Counted from the stretch's first letter, positions 26,728 to 35,637 are shown. The stretch: 64,000 bases of DNA from Hyphomicrobiales bacterium (GCA_024236415.1 JACKKN010000005.1:124001-188000); one strand, 5' to 3'. Translations and numbers: made by a program. The notes: generated from the sequence alone by a model not told the origin.

Positions 26728-27071
26728 CAGTCGTCGTCGTCTTTCCGGCCGCGCACTTCCAGGACCTCCAGGGTGGCGGCATCCAGCTCCAGCTTCAGGA
26801 CCCGGCCGTCGCGGGTCAAGAGCCGGATCTCGTAGACGTAGGGGTGGCGTTCCCCCGCGTCCTCCACTTCCAGTTCCACCTCCAGCACGTCGCCGGGGTA
26901 GTCGGCGGCGATGCGGTCCAGGACCCGGGCCAGGGGCTGGATCTTGCCCTCGCGCAGGGCCACGCGGGCGCGGTCGTGGTCGTGGTCGTCGTCGGCGCGG
27001 GGCGCGGCGGCGGGCAGGGCCGCCAGCAGGGCGGCGGCGAGGGCGGGAATGGCGGCACGCAGGCGGCGCAT
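26727..27071 (-). CDS. periplasmic PepSY-domain protein
   Basis: 114 aa with a clear signal peptide (RRLRAAIPALAAALLAALPAAAPRA) and a single PepSY domain (ARVALREGKIQPLARVLDRI...VLEVELEVEDAGERHPYVYEIRLLTRDGRVLKLELDAATLEVLE). The mature N-terminus is His/Asp-rich (DDDHDHDR), which could bind metal. It is first in the minus-strand operon with the response regulator and kinase. PepSY proteins often modulate the activity of linked proteins. Confidence 0.87.
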   Translation of the reverse strand: MRRLRAAIPALAAALLAALPAAAPRADDDHDHDRARVALREGKIQPLARVLDRIAADYPGDVLEVELEVEDAGERHPYVYEIRLLTRDGRVLKLELDAATLEVLEVRGRKDDDD

Positions 27072-27110
27072 GGGGGCTCCTTTCGGCCGGGAATCCTAGC
27101 CCGGCGAACC

Positions 27111-27148
27111 TGAACGGGGGATGAACGGCCGGTTCAGGGCCGGTTCAG
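27111..27148. promoter_or_regulatory. paired direct-repeat sites for the response regulator
   Basis: On the plus strand TTCAG-N6-TTCAG (27133-27148). On the minus strand TTCAT-N6-TTCAG, seen on plus as TGAAC at 27111 and at 27122. Both have the 11-bp period used by OmpR-type regulators and the same spacing as the CreB tag TTCAC-N6-TTCAC. One pair faces each divergent operon. A -10-like CATACT (27160-27165) follows the plus-strand pair. Confidence 0.6.
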
Positions 27149-27221
27149 TGGCGCCCGCCCATACTGCGCCCACGTTCACGCAACGGGAGGGCGCGCCCCT
27201 CCCAGACCCAGGAGACAGACC

Positions 27222-27563
27222 ATGCACAAGACCACCAAGTTCGCCATCGCCGCCGCCCTGCTGGTGCCCGCCGGGCTGGCCGCCGTGCTGGTCGCCGCCC
27301 CGGTGCGGGCCGACCGCGACGGCGACGACCGGGGCCGGCCGCTCGAACTGCGGCGCCACGACGACGGCCGCGCCGCCACCCCGGCGCGCCTGCCGGTGGC
27401 CGAGATCGCCAAGCGGGTCGAGGCGGCCGGCTACACCGACATCCGCAAGATCGAGTCCGACGGGCGCGACACCGAGGTCAAGGCCCGGGACGCCCAGGGC
27501 CGGTACGTGGAGATCAAGGTGGACTCGGCCACCGGCGAGATCCTCGGCGTCGAGCACGACTGA
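27222..27563 (+). CDS. secreted PepSY-domain protein
   Basis: 113 aa, signal peptide (HKTTKFAIAAALLVPAGLAAVLVAAPVRA), a charged linker rich in Arg/Asp/His, and one PepSY domain (LPVAEIAKRVEAAGYTDIRKIESDGRDTEVKARDAQGRYVEIKVDSATGEILGVE). A good AGGAG ribosome site precedes the ATG. It is the first gene of the plus-strand operon with cytochrome b561 and is divergent from the two-component genes, so it is probably regulated by them. Confidence 0.87.
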   Translation: MHKTTKFAIAAALLVPAGLAAVLVAAPVRADRDGDDRGRPLELRRHDDGRAATPARLPVAEIAKRVEAAGYTDIRKIESDGRDTEVKARDAQGRYVEIKVDSATGEILGVEHD

Positions 27564-27592
27564 ACCAGCCCCAGCCAAGGGAGAACCCGCCC

Positions 27593-28192
27593 ATGAACGA
27601 GAACCGTGACACCGTCCGGGTCTGGGACCTGCCCACCCGCCTGTTCCACTGGAGCCTGGTGGCGGCGGTGGCCGCCGCCTGGATCACCGCCGAGGTGCTG
27701 GACGACCGGTGGTTGGCGCCGCACTACTGGATCGGCTACGCCGTCGCCGGCCTGCTGCTGTTCCGCCTGGTGTGGGGCCTGATCGGGTCCGAGCACAGCC
27801 GCTTCGCCAGCTTCGCCTACGGGCCGCGCCGGGTACTGGCGCACCTGCGCGACCTGCTGGGGCGGCGGGCCGGGCACTACCTGGGCCACAACCCGGCGGG
27901 GGCGGCCATGATCTTCGCCCTGCTGACCCTGCTGGCGCTGCTGGTGGTCACCGGCCTGGTGGCCCAGGGCGGGGCCGAGCACGCCGGTCCCCTGGCCGGA
28001 TGGGTCGGGACCCGGGTCGGCCACGCCGCCGAGGAGCTGCACGAGGGCCTGTTCGTCGCCCTGCTGGTGCTGGTCGCCGGGCACCTGGGGGGCGTCGCCC
28101 TGGAAAGCCTGCTGTCGCGGCAGAACCTGGTGCGTGCCATGGTCACCGGGCGCAAGGCCCGGCCCGCCGGCCCGCAGCCTGACGGGACCTAG
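27593..28192 (+). CDS. cytochrome b561-family membrane protein
   Basis: 199 aa, four membrane helices, in the di-haem b-type cytochrome family. Haem-ligand histidines are expected from LPTRLFHWSLV, HYWIGYAVAG, and the later ELHEGLFVALLVLVAGHLGG. With the PepSY partner it may move electrons across the inner membrane, for example in ferric or copper reduction; this is an inference. Its TAG stop shares the palindrome CTAG (28189-28192) with the stop of convergent iorB. Confidence 0.88.
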   Translation: MNENRDTVRVWDLPTRLFHWSLVAAVAAAWITAEVLDDRWLAPHYWIGYAVAGLLLFRLVWGLIGSEHSRFASFAYGPRRVLAHLRDLLGRRAGHYLGHNPAGAAMIFALLTLLALLVVTGLVAQGGAEHAGPLAGWVGTRVGHAAEELHEGLFVALLVLVAGHLGGVALESLLSRQNLVRAMVTGRKARPAGPQPDGT

Positions 28193-28827
28193 GCCGCCGA
28201 GGACGATTCGGCCCGCGCCGCCGATTCGGCGGCGGCGCGGCGGCCGGCCTCGAACGCCTTCTCGTTCAGGTCCACCATCTCCGGCCGCCGGGCGCGGAAG
28301 CGGTCCAGGGTCTGCTGGCGCAGCAGGTCGGCCTCGAACGGCAGGTGGTCGGCGATGGCGCCCAGCATGATGGAGTTGACCAGCCGCATGTCGCCAAGCC
28401 CGCGGGCGATGTCGCCGGCATCGAAGTCATACACCGTCAGCCCGACCTTGCGGATCTCGGCGATGGGGTCGGCCGGGTAGTCGAACAGGCCCATCGAGAC
28501 GATGGGCGGCGGCAGGCGCAGGGTGTTGACCATGGCCGGGCCGCCCGGCCGCACGTGGGTGGCCCAGCGCATGGCCTCGGCCGGCTCGAAGCCCAGCAGC
28601 AGGTCGGCCTCGCCCGGCGGGATCGAGGGCGACAGCACCCGGCGCCCGAATCGCACGTGCGAGGTCACCACGCCGCCGCGCTGGGCCATGCCCGAGACCT
28701 CGGTCTTCTTGGTGTCGTAGCCCAGCGAGATGGCGGTCTGGGCCAGGATCTCGGCGGCGGTCATCACCCCCTGGCCGCCGATGCCGCAGACCAGGATGTT
28801 GGTGACGGTGTCGCGGTTGTCGGTCAT
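28189..28827 (-). CDS. iorB: indolepyruvate:ferredoxin oxidoreductase, beta subunit
   Basis: 212 aa, the gamma-like POR domain (NILVCGIGGQGVMTAAEILAQTAISLGYDTKKTEVSGMAQRGGVVTSHVRFG). With IorA it oxidatively decarboxylates aryl pyruvates from aromatic amino acids, reducing ferredoxin and giving an acyl-CoA. It follows iorA by 20 bp. An Ala/Ser-rich tail ends the protein. Confidence 0.93.
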   Translation of the reverse strand: MTDNRDTVTNILVCGIGGQGVMTAAEILAQTAISLGYDTKKTEVSGMAQRGGVVTSHVRFGRRVLSPSIPPGEADLLLGFEPAEAMRWATHVRPGGPAMVNTLRLPPPIVSMGLFDYPADPIAEIRKVGLTVYDFDAGDIARGLGDMRLVNSIMLGAIADHLPFEADLLRQQTLDRFRARRPEMVDLNEKAFEAGRRAAAESAARAESSSAA

Positions 28828-28847
28828 CTGTGCCTCCCGGGTCCGGA

Positions 28848-30728
28848 TCACGCGGCGGGGGTGGCCGTCTCGGTGGCCGGGTTGACGTTGGCGTAGGCCG
28901 GCACGATGGCGTTGGGGCCGCAGGTCTGCAGGCAGACGTTGCAGCCGGTGCAGGCCACCGTGTCGATGCGCGTCCAGGCCTTCTTCAGCACCTTGCCGTT
29001 GGGCTTCATGATCTCCTCGCGCCGGGTCACCTGGATCGCCGGGCAGCCCACGTTCAGGCAGTTGGTGCAGCCGGTGCAGTCCTCGTCCACCACCTTGAGC
29101 GGCGGCTGCTTGGCGAACCGGTCGATCAGCACGCAGGGCCGGTTGGTGATGATCACCGACGGCTCGTCGTGCTTGATCTCCTCCTTGATGGTGCGGAACA
29201 GGGTCGGCAGCTCGTAGGGGTCGACCCGCTTGATGCGCGCCGGGTTCACGCCCAGGGCCTCGGACAGCTTGGCGAAATCGACCTTCGGCGCCGGGGCCCC
29301 GTGGATGTCCATTCCGCTGGCCGGGTTTTCCTGGCCGCCGGTCATCGCCGTGGTGCTGTTGTCCAGCAGCATGACGGTGATGTTGCCCTTGTTGTAGGTC
29401 ATTTCCAGCAGGCCCTGCATGCCCATGTGCAGGAAGGTGGAGTCGCCGATCACGCCGACCACGGCCTTGCCGGCGTCGACCTCGGCCTTGCCCAGCGACA
29501 TGCCCAGCGACATGCCCATGGACGAGCCCATGCAGGTGGTGGTGTCCAGTGCCTGCCACGGGTGCCCGGCGCCCAGGGTGTAGCAGCCGATGTCGCCGGC
29601 GATGTAGGTGTTGCGGGTCAGCCGCGACAGGCAGTAGTAGGCCGGCAGGTGCGGGCAGCCCACGCACATGGTCGGCGGGCGCGGGAACAGGTCGAGCGTC
29701 GGCGCCGCCTGGGGCTCGGGCACCTCCTCGCCGCGCAGCCGGGCGACACCACGCCGGATCACGTCGGGCATCATCTCGCCGAACCGGGGCAGCACGTCGC
29801 AGCCGTGCACGTCCAGCATGCCCGCCGCCTTCAGCTCGTTCTCCACCAGCGGCTCGGTCTCCTCGACCACCAGCAGGGTGTCGACGGTGGCGGCGAAGGC
29901 GCGGATCTTCTCCACCGGCAGGGGGCAGCTGAACCCCAGCTTGAACACCGGGGCGTCGGGGTAGGCCTCGCGCACGTTCATGAACGCCGGGCCCGAGGCG
30001 ACGAAGCCCAGGGACCGGTCGGCGCCGTCGTCGACGAAGTTCAGGTCCGACCCCTCGACCTCGGCGACCAGGTCGGCGTCGCGCTGGAACTGCACCTGCT
30101 GGCGCGCCTTGGCGTTGGCCGGCACCATGACCCAGCGCCGCGGGTCGCGGGTGAAGCCCTTGTTCTCGGGCACCTCGCGCTCGCCCAGTTGCACCAGCGC
30201 CTTGACGTGGCAGATGCGCGTGGTCATGCGCAGGATCACCGGGCAGCCGAACTTCTCGGAGATCTCGTAGGCCTCCTTGACCATGGCGTAGGCCTCGGCC
30301 GAGTCCGAGGGCTCCAGGATCGGCAGGTGGGCGAAGCGGCCCCAATAGCGGGTGTCCTGCTCGTTCTGCGACGACGAGAAGCCGACGTCGTCGGCGACCG
30401 CGATCACCAGCCCGCCGCCGACCCCGGCCAGGGTCTGGGACATGAGGGCGTCCGAGGCCACGTTCATGCCCACGTGCTTCATGGCGCAGAAGGCCCGCGC
30501 CCCGGCCACCGAGGCACCGATGGTCACCTCCAGCGAGGTCTTCTCGTTGACCGACCAGTGGGTGTGGATCTCGGCGTAGCGCGACAGGTTCTCCAGGATC
30601 TCCGTCGACGGGGTGCCCGGATAGGCGGCGCCCACCGTGACGCCGGCCTCCCACACGCCGCGGGCAACGGCCTCGTTGCCGGACATGAGCTGGGTCGAGC
30701 CGGCTTCCATCTTGGTGACAACGTTCAC
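28848..30728 (-). CDS. iorA: indolepyruvate:ferredoxin oxidoreductase, alpha subunit
   Basis: 626 aa. N-terminal pyrimidine-binding region (GNEAVARGVWEAGVTVGAAYPGTPSTEI), a TPP-binding half with GDIGCYTLG and GDSTFLHMG, and a C-terminal ferredoxin domain with CTGCTNCLNVGCP and CTGCNVCLQTCGP, enough for two iron-sulphur clusters. The start GTG at 30728 is preferred to ATG 30755 because GGAGGAGGG lies just before it. The oxygen-sensitive chemistry fits the FNR-type box upstream. Confidence 0.94.
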   Translation of the reverse strand: MNVVTKMEAGSTQLMSGNEAVARGVWEAGVTVGAAYPGTPSTEILENLSRYAEIHTHWSVNEKTSLEVTIGASVAGARAFCAMKHVGMNVASDALMSQTLAGVGGGLVIAVADDVGFSSSQNEQDTRYWGRFAHLPILEPSDSAEAYAMVKEAYEISEKFGCPVILRMTTRICHVKALVQLGEREVPENKGFTRDPRRWVMVPANAKARQQVQFQRDADLVAEVEGSDLNFVDDGADRSLGFVASGPAFMNVREAYPDAPVFKLGFSCPLPVEKIRAFAATVDTLLVVEETEPLVENELKAAGMLDVHGCDVLPRFGEMMPDVIRRGVARLRGEEVPEPQAAPTLDLFPRPPTMCVGCPHLPAYYCLSRLTRNTYIAGDIGCYTLGAGHPWQALDTTTCMGSSMGMSLGMSLGKAEVDAGKAVVGVIGDSTFLHMGMQGLLEMTYNKGNITVMLLDNSTTAMTGGQENPASGMDIHGAPAPKVDFAKLSEALGVNPARIKRVDPYELPTLFRTIKEEIKHDEPSVIITNRPCVLIDRFAKQPPLKVVDEDCTGCTNCLNVGCPAIQVTRREEIMKPNGKVLKKAWTRIDTVACTGCNVCLQTCGPNAIVPAYANVNPATETATPAA

Positions 30729-30809
30729 GGGTCCCTCCTCCCAAATGGCGGCCATTGCGCGGCGGCAAAGGCGGGTCCGGCAGGGTAGCCGCCGACAGGG
30801 CGGCGTGTG

Positions 30810-30823
30810 TTGATCCTGATCAA
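30810..30823. promoter_or_regulatory. FNR/ANR/FixK-type box upstream of iorA
   Basis: A perfect match to TTGAT-N4-ATCAA (TTGATCCTGATCAA). Its centre lies about 88 bp before the iorA GTG. A site at -41.5 would place the start near 30775, leaving a leader of about 47 bases. This predicts low-oxygen activation of iorAB. Confidence 0.7.
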
Positions 30824-30962
30824 GTTTTGCCGGGCCGTGCCCCGACCTCCGCGTCCCGGATCGGGGGTGCCTCCCTAAGCCCGCAGCGATTGTAAGGGTT
30901 TTCGCGGCCCAGGGAACAAAAAAACTGTTCGGGTGCCAAACAAACGGGCGGAAACTGGCGGT

Positions 30963-32150
30963 CTATCGCAGGGCGTCGGCCCGGGCCTGGGCCTCTTTGG
31001 CCTTCTCGGTCTCGCCCAGGACGCGGTAGGCATTGGCCAGGCGCAGCCAGCCCTCGCGGTCGTCGGGGTTGGCCTCCAGGCGGTCGGCCAGGCGCTGCAC
31101 CATGCTGCGGATCATGGCCGTGCGGTCCTCGGCCGACATCTCCGACGCCGCGTCCACGTCGGCCTGGCTGGGCCCCGGCGCGGCGGCGGCCGGGGCGGAC
31201 CCCTCGCCCTGGGGCCGGGGCGGCGGCGCCGGCCGGCTGGCGGCCAGGTCCTTGGCCAGGGCCAGGGCCTCGGCGGTGGGGCGCAGGGCGGTGGGGTCGA
31301 CCTTGGCCGCCGCCGCCAGGCGCATCAGCTCCTGCCCCACGGTGGGCAGCCAGGGCGCGTTGCGCGGCGAGATGGCGATCAGGTCCACCAGGTCCTGCAG
31401 GGCGCCCGTGTCGTCGCCCTCGCGGGCCCTGGCCATGGCCAGGTAGAAGCGGGCCCGCACGTTGGCGCGGTCGGCGGCCAGGACGGCGCGGAAATCCTCG
31501 CGCGCCTGGGCCGGGATCCGGCCGTCGGCACCCATGACCAGGGCTTCGGCCCGGTCGGCGCGGACCTCGACCTCGCCGGGGCGCAGGTCCAGCACCCGGC
31601 CATAGGCGGCGGCCGCGTCGTCGAACCGGCCCAGGGTGGTATAGGAGCGGCCCAGCAGCAGCCAGCCCTCGACGCTGTCGGGGTTCTGCTCCATGCGCGC
31701 CGCCAGCTTGGCCACCAGGTCGGCCATCTCGGTCTTGCGGCCCTCGGCGTGGACCGGCGCCGGCCGCGCGGCGAAGGGCTGGTCCGGCTGCTGCGGCGCC
31801 CCCAGGTAGCCGTACAGGCCCAGGGCCGCCGCCGGCACGGCGACGCACAGCACCGCGGCGGTGGCCCAGCGGCGCCCGCCGGCGGGGACCGCGGCCGGGG
31901 GCGCGCCGTCCTCGGGGGCGGCGGCCAGCATGCGCCGCTGCACCTCGATGCGCGCGGCCTCGGCCTGTTCGGCGCTCAGCAGGCCGCGTTCCAGGTCGCG
32001 GTCGATCTCGGCCAGCTGGTCCTTGTAGACGGTCAGGTCGTAGTCGGCGCGGGACGCCGCCTCGCCGCCGCGGGCGCGCAGCAGGGGCAGGCCCAGCAGG
32101 GCCGCGGTGACCAGCACCAGGACGGCGGCGGCGATCCACAGCACGGTCAC
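30963..32150 (-). CDS. ccmI: cytochrome c biogenesis protein CcmI (CycH)
   Basis: 395 aa, the apocytochrome c chaperone. Two N-terminal membrane helices (VLWIAAAVLVLVTAALLGL; WATAAVLCVAVPAAALGLYGYL) bracket a cytoplasmic loop with YKDQLAEIDRDLERGLLSAEQAEAARIEVQRRML. A periplasmic TPR part follows (NPDSVEGWLLLGRSYTTLGRFDDAAAAYGRVL, and a final repeat near the C-terminus). The GTG start overlaps the ccmH stop (GTGA). Confidence 0.93.
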   Translation of the reverse strand: MTVLWIAAAVLVLVTAALLGLPLLRARGGEAASRADYDLTVYKDQLAEIDRDLERGLLSAEQAEAARIEVQRRMLAAAPEDGAPPAAVPAGGRRWATAAVLCVAVPAAALGLYGYLGAPQQPDQPFAARPAPVHAEGRKTEMADLVAKLAARMEQNPDSVEGWLLLGRSYTTLGRFDDAAAAYGRVLDLRPGEVEVRADRAEALVMGADGRIPAQAREDFRAVLAADRANVRARFYLAMARAREGDDTGALQDLVDLIAISPRNAPWLPTVGQELMRLAAAAKVDPTALRPTAEALALAKDLAASRPAPPPRPQGEGSAPAAAAPGPSQADVDAASEMSAEDRTAMIRSMVQRLADRLEANPDDREGWLRLANAYRVLGETEKAKEAQARADALR

Positions 32151-32620
32151 CGGTCGCCCCCCTTCATCAGCTCGTCCAGGCGCCGGCGCTCGTCGTCGCT
32201 GAGCGGCGCCGGCGCCGCCGCGGTGGCGGCGGCGCGGCGGCGGACGAACACCACCGCCACGGCCACGGCGATCAGGAACAGCGCCAGGGGCCCGAACCAC
32301 AGGGCATAGGTCTTGGCCTTGACCGGCGGCTTCAGCAGCACGAAGTCGCCATAGCGCGACACCATGTAGTCGATGACCTGCTGGTTGCTCTCGCCCTTGA
32401 CCAGGCGTTCGCGCACCAGCAGGCGCATGTCGTGGGCCAGCTCGGCGTTGGAATCGTCGATGGACTGGTTCTGGCACACCACGCAGCGCAGCACCTGGCT
32501 GATCTCGCGCGCCCGCGATTCCAGGGCCGGGTCGGCCAGCTTCTCGGCGGGCTCCACGGCCCCGGCGGCGGGCGCCCACAGGGCCAGGGCCAGCAGCAGC
32601 AGGACGGCGATCCGCCTCAT
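32147..32620 (-). CDS. ccmH: cytochrome c biogenesis protein CcmH
   Basis: 157 aa. Signal peptide (RRIAVLLLLALALWAPAAGA), redox motif LRCVVCQNQSI (CxxC) and one C-terminal membrane helix. It reduces the apocytochrome CxxCH disulfide with CcmG. The start at 32620 is used because it overlaps the ccmG stop and begins the signal peptide directly. Confidence 0.95.
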   Translation of the reverse strand: MRRIAVLLLLALALWAPAAGAVEPAEKLADPALESRAREISQVLRCVVCQNQSIDDSNAELAHDMRLLVRERLVKGESNQQVIDYMVSRYGDFVLLKPPVKAKTYALWFGPLALFLIAVAVAVVFVRRRAAATAAAPAPLSDDERRRLDELMKGGDR

Positions 32621-33150
32621 TTGCGCAACTCCTGGATCAGGGGCCACAGCGTGCCCTCCCACACCTCGGGCGTGATGGGACCGACCTGCTTGTAGCGCAC
32701 CACGCCCTGCTTATCGACCAGGAAGGTCTCGGGCGCGCCGGTGACTCCGAAGGCGATGGCGGCGTGGCTCTTGGGGTCGTCGCCGACCACCGTGTAGGGG
32801 TCGCCCCACTTGCGCAGCCACAGGGGCCCGGCGTCGGGGTCGCGCTCGCGCCAGTCGATGCCGTAGATGGGCACCCAGCCCGCCTCCTTGATGCGCATCA
32901 GGAACGGGTGCTCGGCCTGGCAGGCGATGCACCAGGACCCGAACACGTTGACCAGGGTCACCTGGCCCAGCAGGTCGGTGTTGGCGAAGCCCCGCTCGCG
33001 GCCCTTGATGGGGGCCAGGTCGAAGGCCGGCACCGGCTTGCCCTCCAGCATGTTGGGCAGGGTGCGCGGGTCCATGCCCAGGCCGACGTAGAAGTACCCC
33101 GCCAGCACGGCGAACACCAACAGGGGCAGGAAATAGAGCGCGCGTTTCAT
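32617..33150 (-). CDS. ccmG: thiol:disulfide interchange protein CcmG/DsbE
   Basis: 177 aa, membrane-anchored thioredoxin-like protein with NVFGSWCIACQAEHPFL (the WCxxC site), GIDWRERD and GVTGAPETFLVDKQGVVRYKQVG. It carries electrons to CcmH for cytochrome c maturation. It starts 19 bp past the ccmF stop. Confidence 0.95.
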   Translation of the reverse strand: MKRALYFLPLLVFAVLAGYFYVGLGMDPRTLPNMLEGKPVPAFDLAPIKGRERGFANTDLLGQVTLVNVFGSWCIACQAEHPFLMRIKEAGWVPIYGIDWRERDPDAGPLWLRKWGDPYTVVGDDPKSHAAIAFGVTGAPETFLVDKQGVVRYKQVGPITPEVWEGTLWPLIQELRK

Positions 33151-33169
33151 GGGATGGCCGGTCCGCGCC

Positions 33170-35158
33170 TCAGGCCCGCGCCGCGGCGCCGGCCGGGACC
33201 CGCCGCCGGGTCGGCGCGCCGACCCGGTAGCGCCGGTCGCTCAGGCTGAGCACCCCGCCCAGCACCATGATCAGGCCGCCGGCCCACATCCAGCCCACCA
33301 GGGGGTTGAAGTAGAGGCGGGTGACGAAGCTGCCGCCGGGCTGGGCGTCGCCGACCACGGCGTACAGGTCGCCCCAGAAGGTGGGGTGGATGGCGGCCTC
33401 GGTGGTGGGCATGGCGCGCACGGTGTAGACGCGCTTCTCGGGCCACAGATCGACCACCGGCTCGCCGCCGCGGCTGACCGTGAACTTGCCGCGCAGGGCC
33501 GAATAGTTGGGGCCCTGGTGCTCCTGGGCGCCGTGGAAGGTGTAGGTGTAGCCGGCCACGTCGACGCTGTCGCCGGGCTTCATGGCCTGGATGCTCTCCA
33601 CCTTCCACACCCCGGCACCGGTGATGCCGGCGACCACCACCGCCAGCCCGAAGTGGGCCAGGGTCATGCCCCAGGCGGCGCGGGGCAGGCGCGCCAGGCG
33701 GCGCAGGCTCTCGCCCGCCGGCGCGCGGAACAGGCGCACCCGCTCGGCCAGCTCGACCAGGGTGCCGACCGCCAGCCAGGCGGCGAACAGGACCCCGATC
33801 AGGCCCAGGACCGAGCCCCCGGTCTGCACCAGCCAGGTCACGGCCACCGCCACGGCGGCGGCGGCGCAGGCCAGCCACAGGCGTGTCAGGGCGGCGCCCA
33901 GGTCGCCGCGCTTCCACGACAGCATGGGCCCCACCGCCATGGCCGCGATCATGGGGATCATCAGCGGCACGAACACGGCGTTGTAGAACGGCGCGCCGAC
34001 CGAGACCTTGCTCTGGCCGCCGGTCATGGCGTCGGTGAACAGGGGATAGAGGGTGCCCAGCAGCACCACCGCCGTGCCCACGGTCATCATCAGGTTGTTC
34101 AGCAGCAGGGCGCCCTCGCGCGACACCGGCTGGAACAGGCCCGTGCTTTTAAGTTGCGGCCCGCGCCAGGCGAACAGGGCCAGCGAGCCGCCGATGACGA
34201 TGATCAGCAGGATCAGGATGAACACGCCGCGCTTGGGGTCGGTGGCGAAGGCGTGCACGCTGGTCAGCACGCCTGAGCGCACCAGGAAGGTGCCCAGCAG
34301 GCTGAGCGAGAAGGCGACGATGGCCAGGAACACGGTCCAGGCCTTCATGGTGTCGCGCTTCTCGACCACGATGGAGGAGTGCAGCAGCGCCGTGCCCGCC
34401 AGCCAGGGCATGAACGAGGCGTTCTCGACCGGGTCCCAGAACCAGAACCCGCCCCAGCCCAGTTCGTAGTAGGCCCACCAGGAGCCGAGGCCGATGCCCA
34501 CCGTGAGGAACGACCAGGCGGCCAGGGTCCACGGCCGCACCCAGCGCGCCCAGGCGGCGTCCACCCGGCCCTCGATCAGGGCGGCGATGGCGAACGAGAA
34601 GGCCATCGAGAAGCCGACGTAGCCCAGGTACAGGAACGGCGGGTGGAAGGCGAGGCCCGGGTCCTGCAGCAGGGGGTTCAGGCCCTGCCCGTCGCGCGCC
34701 GCCGGAAGAAGCCGCGCGAAGGGGTTGGACGTGAACAGGATGAACAGCAGGAAGCCGACCGAGATCAGCCCCTGGATCGCCAGCGCGCGGGAGCGCAGCC
34801 CCGGCGGCAGGTTGCGGCCAAAGAGGGCCACGGCGCAGCCGAACACGGCCAGGATCAGGACCCACAGCAGCATCGAGCCCTCGTGGTTCCCCCACACGCC
34901 CGACACCTTGTACAGCATGGGCTTGGTGGAGTGGGAGTTCTGCGCCACGTTCAGCACCGAGAAGTCCGAGGTGACGAAGGCGTGGGTCAGGCAGCCGAAG
35001 GCCACCGCGACCAGCAGGAACTGGGCCAGGGCCGCCGGCCGCGCCACGGCCATCCAGGCGGCGTCCCCGCGCTGCGCGCCCGCCATGGGCACCGCGGCCT
35101 GGACCACGGCCACGAACAGGGCCAGCACCAGGGCGAAATGGCCGATCTCGATGATCAT
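33170..35158 (-). CDS. ccmF: haem lyase CcmF
   Basis: 662 aa, multi-pass membrane protein that joins haem to apocytochrome c. The WWD domain is clear (GLGSWWAYYELGWGGFWFWDPVENASFMPWL), with KVSGVWGNHEGSMLLW before it and the conserved periplasmic loops after. The ATG at 35158 overlaps the ccmE stop (ATGA). Confidence 0.96.
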   Translation of the reverse strand: MIIEIGHFALVLALFVAVVQAAVPMAGAQRGDAAWMAVARPAALAQFLLVAVAFGCLTHAFVTSDFSVLNVAQNSHSTKPMLYKVSGVWGNHEGSMLLWVLILAVFGCAVALFGRNLPPGLRSRALAIQGLISVGFLLFILFTSNPFARLLPAARDGQGLNPLLQDPGLAFHPPFLYLGYVGFSMAFSFAIAALIEGRVDAAWARWVRPWTLAAWSFLTVGIGLGSWWAYYELGWGGFWFWDPVENASFMPWLAGTALLHSSIVVEKRDTMKAWTVFLAIVAFSLSLLGTFLVRSGVLTSVHAFATDPKRGVFILILLIIVIGGSLALFAWRGPQLKSTGLFQPVSREGALLLNNLMMTVGTAVVLLGTLYPLFTDAMTGGQSKVSVGAPFYNAVFVPLMIPMIAAMAVGPMLSWKRGDLGAALTRLWLACAAAAVAVAVTWLVQTGGSVLGLIGVLFAAWLAVGTLVELAERVRLFRAPAGESLRRLARLPRAAWGMTLAHFGLAVVVAGITGAGVWKVESIQAMKPGDSVDVAGYTYTFHGAQEHQGPNYSALRGKFTVSRGGEPVVDLWPEKRVYTVRAMPTTEAAIHPTFWGDLYAVVGDAQPGGSFVTRLYFNPLVGWMWAGGLIMVLGGVLSLSDRRYRVGAPTRRRVPAGAAARA

Positions 35159-35637
35159 TTGGCACCGTCCTTGGTCACGTGGCCCTGGCGTTTCATGGTT
35201 TCGGACATCTCGTCCCACTTGCCCGACTGCTTGAGCGCGTCGGCGACCTCGGGCGGCATGTAGTTCTCGTCGTGCTTGGCCAGCACCCCGTCGGCCTGGA
35301 ACACGCCGTCCCGCAGGCGCCCCTCGGCGACCACGCCCTGGCCCTCGCGGAACAGGTCCGGCAGGATGCCCTGGTAGACCACGGGCACCGAGTTGGCCAG
35401 GTCGGTGATGCGGAAGCGGACCATGGCGCTGCCGGCCTCCTTTTCGACGCTGCCCTCCTCCACCAGGCCGCCCAGGCGCAGGCGCCGGTCCGGCCCCGGG
35501 TGCTTGGTGACCACGTCGGTGGGGCTGTGGAAGAAGACGATGTTCTCCTCGAACGCGGTCAGCACCAGGGCCGCCGCCCCGGCCAGCAGCAGCAGGGCGA
35601 TGACGACGAAGGTCAGGCGCTTGTGCTTACGCTTCAC
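35155..35637 (-). CDS. ccmE: haem chaperone CcmE
   Basis: 160 aa, N-terminal membrane anchor (LTFVVIALLLLAGAAALVLTAF) and an OB-fold. The covalent haem-binding residue is His122 in AKHDENYMPPE, with Tyr126 as haem ligand. It shuttles haem from CcmC to CcmF. Its 5' end overlaps ccmD. Confidence 0.97.
   Translation of the reverse strand: MKRKHKRLTFVVIALLLLAGAAALVLTAFEENIVFFHSPTDVVTKHPGPDRRLRLGGLVEEGSVEKEAGSAMVRFRITDLANSVPVVYQGILPDLFREGQGVVAEGRLRDGVFQADGVLAKHDENYMPPEVADALKQSGKWDEMSETMKRQGHVTKDGAK

Noticed and set aside
30890..30930. Possible terminator after ccmI (short GAACA/TGTTC stem and A/T run)
   Set aside because: The stem is only five base pairs and the T-run lies in the loop rather than after the stem, so it was not annotated.
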